The notes beneath the pieces were generated by a model. That model ran no database searches. It saw only the letters and a list, made by a program, of their open reading frames with translations, and was not told the origin of the DNA. Below, one piece after another: positions 7,141-12,744 of a DNA stretch of 12,744 nt (its first letter is position 1; each line of letters opens with the position of its first letter). The DNA is from Acidobacteriota bacterium (GTDB taxonomy: Bacteria; Acidobacteriota; Terriglobia; Acidiferrales; UBA7541), in NCBI GenBank assembly GCA_003131705.1, contig PKUY01000275.1:332-13075 (forward strand). The letters are read 5' to 3'. The position numbers and the translations under genes were made by a program.

Positions 7141-7917
7141 TCATAGATACTGCTCTTCGATTTGCGAGATCGCATCCGGCCCGGCAAAAACCGCGTCGAA
7201 CATCTTGTGCTTGCGCAAGCCGATATCGGCGAATAGATCGGACTGCACAAGTATCACCGCCTGCATGCGCACCATTTCCAGCACGGCCAGCAACGCAACA
7301 ATCATCGCGTTGCGCGTTTCGCAGGTGTCGAAGAAGTCGCCGAGTGAAATCGGATCGTCGGTCGCCGTCAGGCGCTGCCGCAGACGGTCCATCATCTGCG
7401 CGATCGTGACCGTTTCGTGGTGCAGCTCGAATTTCGTGACTTCCTTGCGACGCTGGAGCACCTGCTGAAACGTTTTAATCAAATCGACGAGCGACACGAC
7501 CATCTCGCCCTCGATCGCGTCCCCGGTGTACAGTGCGCGGTCCGGGCGCGACCATACGTGCGCTTCAATCTGCTGCTTCTGATACAAAAGCTGCGCGGCA
7601 TTCTTGAATTTTTCGTGTTCCAGCAAACGGTGAACCAGCTCGTCGCGCGGATCTTCCTGCGCGTCGGGACCGGCGAGCGGATCGGCCGGCAGCAGCATCT
7701 TTGACTTGATGTGGATCAGCGTCGCGGCAATGTAAACAAAGTCGGCGGAGACATCGATATCGAGCTTTCCGAGCTGGTGAAGGTAGTCGAGATACTGTTC
7801 GGTGACTTTGGCGATGGGGATGTCGTGAATGTCCATCTCCTGCTTGCGAATTAAGTCGAGCAGCAGGTCGAGCGGACCTTCGTACACCGGCAAGTTAATT
7901 CGATACGGACTCGCCAC
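7141..7917 (-). CDS. scpA: Segregation and condensation protein A (kleisin)
   Basis: A 258-residue kleisin that bridges the SMC heads and binds ScpB. The N-terminal SMC-binding part is unmistakable: INLPVYEGPLDLLLDLIRKQ (7-26), MDIHDIPIAKVTEQYLDYL (28-46), then ADFVYIAATLIHIKSKMLLP (58-77). The middle (residues 80-170) is the variable linker that wraps ScpB. The C-terminal winged-helix carries AMIVALLAVLEMVRMQAVILVQ (204-225), then DLFADI. Length is normal. The start is GTG at 7917, one nucleotide after the trpS stop (TGA c GTG), with GGGGGTAAG inside the trpS end as probable ribosome site, so trpS and scpA are very likely co-transcribed and translationally coupled. Confidence 0.97.
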   Translation of the reverse strand: MASPYRINLPVYEGPLDLLLDLIRKQEMDIHDIPIAKVTEQYLDYLHQLGKLDIDVSADFVYIAATLIHIKSKMLLPADPLAGPDAQEDPRDELVHRLLEHEKFKNAAQLLYQKQQIEAHVWSRPDRALYTGDAIEGEMVVSLVDLIKTFQQVLQRRKEVTKFELHHETVTIAQMMDRLRQRLTATDDPISLGDFFDTCETRNAMIVALLAVLEMVRMQAVILVQSDLFADIGLRKHKMFDAVFAGPDAISQIEEQYL

Positions 7918-7918
7918 G

Positions 7919-9151
7919 TCACTTACCCCCGGCGGATTTACGCGCGTCGTCCCATTTGAATATCGCGTTCCGCACGCGCTTCATCGTGCGCCGCGCCGAC
8001 GCCCGCGCTTTCGTCCCGCCCGCGTCGAGGATATCCCAAACCTGCTGCGGATGCGCCTCGAATTCCTTGCGGCGCGCCTGAATCGGCTCGATCCACGTGA
8101 CCAGATTCTCCGCCATCATCTTCTTGCAATCGACGCAGCCGATCGCGGCCGTCCGGCAATCGCGATCAACTTGCGTGACGGTCTCCTGGGGCGAAAATAA
8201 TTTATGCCACGCAAACACGGCGCAAATCTCCGGCCGCCCCGGATCGGTGCGCCGCTGCCGCTGCGGGTCCGTCATCATGCTGCGCGCCTTCACGCGAATT
8301 TCATCGGGTGGATCCGAAAGCCAAATCGCGTTGCCGTAAGATTTCGCCATCCGCCGCCCGTCGAGCCCCGGCAGGCGTGGCGTCTCGGTCAGCAAATGGC
8401 TCGGCTCCTGCAAGATCTTCCCGACACGAAACAATTTCCCGCTACTGCCCATTTCTTCGCGGAAGTTTTCGATGCCAATTTCGGCAGCCCGTTTTCTGAA
8501 GATTGCCCGGAGAATATTCTTCCTATCGGACAATTGCCGAGTATCGGCCAACTCGGGCACGTGATGCGGGACCTTCTCCAGTACCCTTTCGAGCGCAGCC
8601 GGGTCCGCAAACAAAGCGTCCTTCGTCTCGAATCCGAACTGCAGATCAAATCGGCGAACGACTTCCCGCGTGAGCTCGACGTGCGGAACTTGGTCCTCAC
8701 CCACGGGCACGAAATCCGCGTCGTAAATAACGATATCCGCCGCCTGCAGCAGCGGATAGCCCAGGAATCCATACGTCCCCAGGTCGCGATCCTTTAAATT
8801 CTCAATCTGCTCTTTGTACGTCGGGACGCGCTCGAGCCATGAGAGCGGCGTGATCATCGAGAGCAGCAAATGCAGCTCGGCGTGTTCGAGAACGCTCGAC
8901 TGGACGAACAGCGTAGATTTCGCGGGATCGAGGCCCACCGACAGCCAGTCAATCGCCACTTGCAGGGTGTTTTCGGCGATCGACGACGTATCTTCGTAAT
9001 GCGTCGTCAGCGCGTGCCAGTCCACCACGACGAAAAAACATTCGTATTCCTGCTGGAGTTTTAGCCAATTCTGGAGGGCGCCAAAATAATGGCCGAGGTG
9101 GAGACGCCCCGTGGGCCGCATGCCGCTCAGGACTCGTTTTCGCTTCGCCAC
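7919..9151 (-). CDS. trpS: Tryptophanyl-tRNA synthetase with an internal insertion
   Basis: A 410-residue class I aminoacyl-tRNA synthetase that charges tRNA-Trp in the cytoplasm. Signature features: LSGMRPTGRLHLGHYFGAL (8-26) with the HIGH-type HLGH at 18-21, FFVVVDWHALTT (39-50), LFVQSSV (81-87), GYPLLQAADI (131-140), PVGEDQVPHVELTREV (149-164), and the KMSKS-type loop PGLDGRRMAKSYGN (261-274). The C-terminal anticodon-binding helices include AIGCVDCKK and end in a basic stretch. Bacterial TrpRS is usually 325-350 residues; the excess is a segment of roughly 70 residues at about 175-250, between the GEDQ helix and the KMSKS loop. The start is GTG at 9151 (MAKRKRVLSGMRPTG), with GGGGGA rather far upstream. 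The gene heads a trpS-scpA-scpB run; 86 bp separate it from the upstream LytTR gene. Confidence 0.97.
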   Translation of the reverse strand: MAKRKRVLSGMRPTGRLHLGHYFGALQNWLKLQQEYECFFVVVDWHALTTHYEDTSSIAENTLQVAIDWLSVGLDPAKSTLFVQSSVLEHAELHLLLSMITPLSWLERVPTYKEQIENLKDRDLGTYGFLGYPLLQAADIVIYDADFVPVGEDQVPHVELTREVVRRFDLQFGFETKDALFADPAALERVLEKVPHHVPELADTRQLSDRKNILRAIFRKRAAEIGIENFREEMGSSGKLFRVGKILQEPSHLLTETPRLPGLDGRRMAKSYGNAIWLSDPPDEIRVKARSMMTDPQRQRRTDPGRPEICAVFAWHKLFSPQETVTQVDRDCRTAAIGCVDCKKMMAENLVTWIEPIQARRKEFEAHPQQVWDILDAGGTKARASARRTMKRVRNAIFKWDDARKSAGGK

Positions 9152-9237
9152 TCTGTAGAAAATCCCCCGCGCAGATAGCTGAACTATCGCTAGAAATGAA
9201 CTACGGGATGATAGCAGGAACTAGATGCGCTGCGCCG

Positions 9238-10023
9238 CTACAGCTTCAACAATTCACGCAGCCGCTTCGTCTGCGCGCGAGAAACCGGAATTTCGCTGGC
9301 CCGCTTATCATTCATCTTCAGCATGTAGCTCGACTTGAACCACGGCACAACTTCCTTGATGTGGTTGATGTTCACCAGATACGACCGGTGCGGCCGCCAG
9401 AACACGCCCGGATCGAGCGCCTCCATCAACTCCTCAACCGTCCGATAATTCGACGCGCCTTCCATATCGCGCGCGAAAATGGTGATTGCGCCGTCCTGAA
9501 TCGATGCGTAGATCATGTCGTCCGCATCGATCAAAATCATGCGCGCCTGTGATTTCACCAGCAGCTTTACCGGCTGCGCGGCGCGAGGTTGCGGTCCCGC
9601 AGCGCCGAGTTGGCCGACCAGCGTCTCCAGACGATCGACGGGCGACGTATTCGCCTCCACCATTTTCTTCACGCGCTCGATCGCACGAGCGATGCGCGCT
9701 TTGTCGAACGGCTTCAGGACGTAATCGACGGCGCTCACTTCGAATGCCTTTACCGCGTAATGATCGTACGCCGTGGCGAAAACAATCTGCGGCAGACGCA
9801 CTTTGCGTTCGACGAGTTTCTTGATCACGCCGAACCCGTCGAGTCCCGGCATCTGCACGTCGAGAAAAACCAGATCGGGCTCGTGTTCCTTGATCAGCGC
9901 GACGGCCTCGATGCCGTTTTTTCCGTGCGCGATCACGTTGATCTCCGGAAAGCCCTTGAGAAGATAGGTGAGCTCGTCGCGCGCGGGTCGCTCGTCGTCG
10001 ATTATCAGTGTGTTAATCGGCAT
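9238..10023 (-). CDS. LytTR-family response regulator
   Basis: A 261-residue cytoplasmic transcription regulator. I place the start at ATG 10023 because MPINTLIIDDERPARDEL is the standard receiver N-terminus; the frame stays open upstream but those residues have no domain. The receiver (1-120) has the acidic pair D9/D10, phospho-acceptor D55 in VFLDVQMPGLDG, T84 in FATAYDHYA and K104 in VLKPF. A linker with a helical DRLETLVGQL stretch leads to a LytTR DNA-binding domain at about 155-261, seen from FWRPHRSYLVNINHIKEV and the C-terminal VSRAQTKRLRELLKL. It should act as a phosphorylation-controlled DNA-binding regulator. No histidine kinase is next to it, so it is an orphan within this window. 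It is divergent from the Nudix-polX unit. A TATACT at 10040-10045 may be its -10 box, which would give a leader of only about 10 nt. Confidence 0.95.
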   Translation of the reverse strand: MPINTLIIDDERPARDELTYLLKGFPEINVIAHGKNGIEAVALIKEHEPDLVFLDVQMPGLDGFGVIKKLVERKVRLPQIVFATAYDHYAVKAFEVSAVDYVLKPFDKARIARAIERVKKMVEANTSPVDRLETLVGQLGAAGPQPRAAQPVKLLVKSQARMILIDADDMIYASIQDGAITIFARDMEGASNYRTVEELMEALDPGVFWRPHRSYLVNINHIKEVVPWFKSSYMLKMNDKRASEIPVSRAQTKRLRELLKL

Positions 10024-10142
10024 GGCACCGTCTGCCCGGAGTATAGCAAAAGCGCATGCAACCTCGGCGCCTGGGGTGCGGTAGAATTGCAGCGGCAAAA
10101 CAGGCCGCGAAATTATCCTCGCGCGTTTATCAAGGAACAGCC
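10024..10142. promoter_or_regulatory. Divergent intergenic region, LytTR gene and Nudix-polX unit
   Basis: These 119 bp must hold the promoters of two diverging units. On the minus strand TATACT (10040-10045) is a good -10 match for the LytTR gene but without a clear -35. On the + strand TTGCAG (10087-10092) and AATTAT (10111-10116), 18 bp apart, are a weak promoter candidate for the Nudix gene, followed by AAGGA, the ribosome site, before the GTG at 10143. I looked for the paired direct repeats bound by LytTR regulators and did not find a convincing pair. Confidence 0.35.
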
Positions 10143-10715
10143 GTGAAGAAACGCAAGAGCCCGAAAGCGCGTCAGGCAACAGTCGTCAGCAGCAACGTGC
10201 TCTTCAAAGGGCGCGTGTTCACTCTGAAGCGCGATCGCGTTATCGAACCGAGCGGTATTGTGACCACCCGCGAGATGATTGCGCATCCCGGCTCGGTCGT
10301 TGTTCTGCCCGCGTTTCCCGACGGACGAATTCTTCTGATCCGCCAGTATCGCCACGCCGCCGGCCAATATCTTTGGGAGCTCGTCGCCGGCCACAAAGAA
10401 CCGGATGAAAGTTTTCTGCAGGGCGCGCACCGCGAGTTGCTCGAGGAATCCGGCTACACCGCCCGGCGATTTACCAAGCTGCTAGACATCTACCCCTCTC
10501 CCGGATTGCTGGGCGAAGTGATGAAAATATTTCTGGCGGAGGGTTTGACGAAAGGAAAAGCCCGCCCTGAAGACGACGAACAAATCACGAATCGAATCGT
10601 CACCCTGGCCGAAGCTGAAAAATGGATTCGCTTCGGCAAAATTATCGACTCCAAGTCGGTTTCGGGCATTCTGTTTTACGCAAGGTTCGTAACCGGGAAA
10701 AAGCACCGGAATTAG
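10143..10715 (+). CDS. Nudix hydrolase, ADP-ribose pyrophosphatase-like
   Basis: A 190-residue cytoplasmic hydrolase of nucleoside diphosphates linked to another moiety. I chose GTG at 10143 because AAGGA lies 7-8 nt upstream and the frame before it has no domain. The Nudix box is complete at residues 83-105: G, five residues, E89, seven residues, then RELLEESGY, holding the metal-binding glutamates. The N-terminal strand FKGRVFTLKRDRV and the ERMIAHPG-like block TREMIAHPGSVVVLP (42-56), ILLIRQYRHAAGQYLWEL (63-80) and the downstream YPSPGLLGEVMKIF (about 117-130) are those of the ADP-ribose pyrophosphatase (NudF-type) branch; the proline downstream of the box favours ADP-sugar substrates. Substrate is inferred. 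It is followed 18 nt later by polX on the same strand. Confidence 0.93.
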   Translation: MKKRKSPKARQATVVSSNVLFKGRVFTLKRDRVIEPSGIVTTREMIAHPGSVVVLPAFPDGRILLIRQYRHAAGQYLWELVAGHKEPDESFLQGAHRELLEESGYTARRFTKLLDIYPSPGLLGEVMKIFLAEGLTKGKARPEDDEQITNRIVTLAEAEKWIRFGKIIDSKSVSGILFYARFVTGKKHRN

Positions 10716-10733
10716 CGACTCGGAGACGCAGCC

Positions 10734-12527
10734 ATGGAAAACAAAGACGTCGCGAAAATATTGCGCGAGACGGCGCAACTGCTCGAAATCGACGGTGCTA
10801 TCATCGGCCGCTATCGCAGCTACGAAAAAGTCGCGGAGCTGCTCTACAGCATTCCCGAACGCATCGAAGATCTCGCCAAGGACGAAAAGAAACTCAAGGA
10901 ACTTCCCGGCGTCGGCGACAGCATGGCCGAGCACATCCGCGAAATCCTCGAGACCGGCGACTACGCGCTGCGCCAAAAGCTGCTGAACACATATCCGCCC
11001 ACGCTGCTCGACCTGCTCCAACTGCAATCGATGGGACCGAAAAAAGTTGCATTCATCTGGAGCCACTTCAAAGCAGGCACCGTCGAGGAAGTCAGGAAAC
11101 TCGCAAGCGAAGGCAAGCTGCGCGACCTGCCTGGTTTCGGCGAAAAAAGCGAACAGACCATCCTGAAGGCAGCCGAACAGTTCAAAAATCTGTCCGGGTC
11201 GGGCAGATTTCGCCTCAACGTTGCTGAAGACGAAGCGCAGAAACTCGTTGCCTACATCTCCAAGGCGAGCGAGCCCGTCGAGTCCGTTACCCCGGCGGGA
11301 TCGCTTCGCCGCGGACGGGAGACCGTGGGCGACCTTGATCTGCTGGTCACCATGCGCCTCGGCCACGACAAGCAAAAAGACGTCGACGCCGTGGCTCAGC
11401 ACATTTTGAAATATCCCGGCATCGATCAAAAACTCGCGCACGGCGAAAACAAAGTCAGCGTTCAACTCGGCAGCGGCCTGCAAGTGGATGTTCGGCTCCT
11501 CGAGAAGAAAAGTTTCGGCGCGGCGCTGCTTTACTTCACCGGATCGAAAGCGCACAACGTCGCCCTGCGCGGCCGCGCCCTCGATATGGGCTGGACGCTG
11601 AACGAATACGCGCTGACGACGGTAAAGGGCGGCAAGGTCGTGGCAAGCAAAACCGAGGAAGAGATTTACTCGAAGCTGAAACTCGAATACATCGAACCCG
11701 AGCTTCGCGAGATGACCGGCGAGATTGAAGCCGCCGAAAACGGTACGCTGCCGAAGCTTGTGAAACTTGCGGACATTCGCGGCGACTTGCAGATGCACAC
11801 GACTGCCTCCGACGGCAAAAACTCGATCGAAGAAATGGGTGAGGCGGCGCGCGCGCTCGGCTACGAATACATTGCGTTGACCGACCACTCGCAAGCCGTC
11901 ACCGTGGCAAACGGCATGGACGAGCAGCGAACACGGGAGCAGATCAAGAAAATCCGCGCGGCGCAGGCGCGGGTTCCGGGAATCCGTCTTCTCGCGGGGA
12001 TCGAAGTAGACATCAAGAAGAACGGCACGCTCGATCTGAAAGATGAGGTGCTGGCCCAATTGGATGTAGTCGTCGCGTCCGTGCACTCGCACATGAAGAT
12101 GGAGCGCGCGGAAATGACCGAGCGCCTGCTCGCGGCCATTGAAAATCCCTACACCCAGATTATTGCGCACCCCACCGGAAGGCTGGTGCTGAGGCGCGAG
12201 CCGTTTGAGTACGACATGGAGAAAGTTCTCGACGCGGCAGTCGCTCGGGGCATCGCCATGGAGTGCAACGCCTATCCCGACCGTCTCGATCTGCGCGACG
12301 TCCACCTGCGCATGGCCAAACAACGCGGCGCGAAAATCGTGATTTCCACCGACGCGCATTCCACGACGCATTTCCGCATGATGAAATATGGCGTCATCAC
12401 GGCACGCCGCGGATGGATCGAAAAAAAAGACGTAATCAACACGCTCCCGCTCGAAGAATTTCTCGCCGCCTTGCGCCCCAAGCCCGGCGCCGCAAAGCCA
12501 AAACTCGCAAAACACAAATCAGCCTAA
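10734..12527 (+). CDS. polX: DNA polymerase X with PHP 3'-5' exonuclease domain
   Basis: A 597-residue bacterial family X polymerase that fills short gaps in base-excision-type repair. Order of parts: N-terminal 8-kDa-like domain with helix-hairpin-helix LPGVGDSMAEHI (57-68); fingers with SMGPKKVAFIW (99-109) and LPGFGEKSEQTIL (132-144); palm with GSLRRGRETVGDLDLLV (189-205), giving catalytic D200 and D202, and D252 in LQVDVRLL; FTGSKAHN (268-275); then a C-terminal PHP domain with H355 and D360 (LQMHTTASDG), TDHS (383-386), GIEVDI (422-427), SVHSH (449-453), AHPTG (478-482) and STDAHS (538-543). All metal-site blocks of the PHP are present, so exonuclease activity is expected. Length is normal. 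The last residues are a Lys/Pro-rich tail. GGAG precedes the ATG by about 10 nt. The 18-nt gap after the Nudix gene implies an operon. Confidence 0.97.
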   Translation: MENKDVAKILRETAQLLEIDGAIIGRYRSYEKVAELLYSIPERIEDLAKDEKKLKELPGVGDSMAEHIREILETGDYALRQKLLNTYPPTLLDLLQLQSMGPKKVAFIWSHFKAGTVEEVRKLASEGKLRDLPGFGEKSEQTILKAAEQFKNLSGSGRFRLNVAEDEAQKLVAYISKASEPVESVTPAGSLRRGRETVGDLDLLVTMRLGHDKQKDVDAVAQHILKYPGIDQKLAHGENKVSVQLGSGLQVDVRLLEKKSFGAALLYFTGSKAHNVALRGRALDMGWTLNEYALTTVKGGKVVASKTEEEIYSKLKLEYIEPELREMTGEIEAAENGTLPKLVKLADIRGDLQMHTTASDGKNSIEEMGEAARALGYEYIALTDHSQAVTVANGMDEQRTREQIKKIRAAQARVPGIRLLAGIEVDIKKNGTLDLKDEVLAQLDVVVASVHSHMKMERAEMTERLLAAIENPYTQIIAHPTGRLVLRREPFEYDMEKVLDAAVARGIAMECNAYPDRLDLRDVHLRMAKQRGAKIVISTDAHSTTHFRMMKYGVITARRGWIEKKDVINTLPLEEFLAALRPKPGAAKPKLAKHKSA

Positions 12528-12744
12528 ATCGGCTCCGCATATGTCCAGCCGGCGAACTCGCCAAACTACGGATGACGGCTTAGGCGCGGTTTGTGGCCCG
12601 CGACATGTTGCTATTCAGTTGTCAAAGAGCGAGGCGGGCTCTCGTCAAAAGAGCCAACTACGCCTCATCATCATTGTCGAGTAGACATGGGCGCGGGTAA
12701 CAGCGGAGCCCTTCGGCGTCACCCCTTCTTGCGTCAGGGCAGGC
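12528..12744. other. Region after polX with no identifiable gene
   Basis: The last 217 bases hold no complete gene. On the minus strand one frame is open from the window edge to a TAG at 12658-12660 (28 codons) and another runs on to a TGA just beyond it; either could be the end of a leftward gene lying off the window, but neither translation is one I recognise. A short hairpin (GGCTCT at 12637-12642 with AGAGCC at 12650-12655) lacks a T run and is not a convincing terminator. A boxA-like sequence is listed separately. Confidence 0.4.
12618..12630 (-). promoter_or_regulatory. boxA-like antitermination sequence
   Basis: Read on the minus strand these bases are GCTCTTTGACAAC. The boxA of bacterial rRNA operons, bound by NusB-NusE in the nascent RNA, is TGCTCTTTAACAA in Escherichia coli, and forms with TTTGACAA are common in other phyla. 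Downstream the sequence continues TGAATAGCAAC, which also resembles rRNA leaders and spacers. A second, poorer copy (GGCTCTTTTGACGA) lies just upstream at 12642-12655. No rRNA gene follows in the leftward direction: the 3' end of polX, on the opposite strand, is there instead. Function is therefore unproven. Confidence 0.4.

Noticed and set aside
10024..10179. Longer N-terminus for the LytTR regulator (start at 10179)
   Set aside because: The extra 52 residues have no domain and would overlap the Nudix start; the receiver begins properly at ATG 10023.
11781..11800. Gln instead of the first His in the PHP HxH motif of PolX (LQMHT)
   Set aside because: I believe Q at this place is common among bacterial PolX proteins, and the other PHP metal-site residues are all present, so no loss of function is claimed.
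10482..12515. A 677-codon open frame on the minus strand opposite polX
   Set aside because: It mirrors the polX codons in a GC-rich gene, has no recognisable domain, no ribosome site and unusual Phe/Val/Arg-rich composition; polX on the + strand is fully conserved in motif order.
12637..12655. Hairpin GGCTCT/AGAGCC as the polX terminator
   Set aside because: Six-bp stem, seven-base loop and no T run; it is over 100 bp beyond the stop.

Overview
The window reads as a piece of an Acidobacteriota chromosome, probably a soil-type Terriglobia/Koribacter-like lineage. The main clue is a secreted protein with the VWFA-related domain that is strongly expanded in that phylum. High GC, GTG starts and disordered Pro/Ala/Gly-rich protein tails fit. 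The assignment is from family knowledge, not a database search. Most of the window is housekeeping chromosome. I see no insertion sequence, phage gene, CRISPR array, rRNA or tRNA.

Layout. On the + strand at the left edge lies the 3' end of rarA (replication-fork AAA+ ATPase). Its stop overlaps the GTG start of an exported beta-propeller-type protein. A long minus-strand block follows, read right to left: an orphan LytTR response regulator, trpS, scpA, scpB, the VWFA-related secreted protein, an RsuA/RluB-family pseudouridine synthase with a 310-residue repetitive tail, and a YccU-type CoA-binding protein. From a 119-bp divergent intergenic region opposite the LytTR gene, a two-gene + strand unit runs right: a Nudix (ADP-ribose pyrophosphatase-like) hydrolase and DNA polymerase X. 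The last 217 bases hold no gene I can identify, but on the minus strand they carry a sequence very like the boxA antitermination element of rRNA operons.

How the genes work together. trpS-scpA-scpB is a tight cluster (1-nt gap between trpS and scpA), and scpAB followed by an rluB-type gene is a familiar bacterial arrangement. Here a 2.2-kb VWFA gene sits between scpB and the rluB-type gene. ScpA and ScpB are the kleisin and kite subunits of the SMC condensin. RarA and PolX are both DNA-maintenance proteins at opposite ends of the window. The Nudix-polX pair, 18 nt apart, suggests co-expression of nucleotide clean-up and repair synthesis.

The most noteworthy points are the pseudouridine synthase, which has Glu where the family has its catalytic Asp and carries a long basic repeat tail; an apparently orphan boxA-like element after polX; and a TrpRS with an extra segment of roughly 70 residues before its signature loop. 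I found no convincing new multi-gene system.
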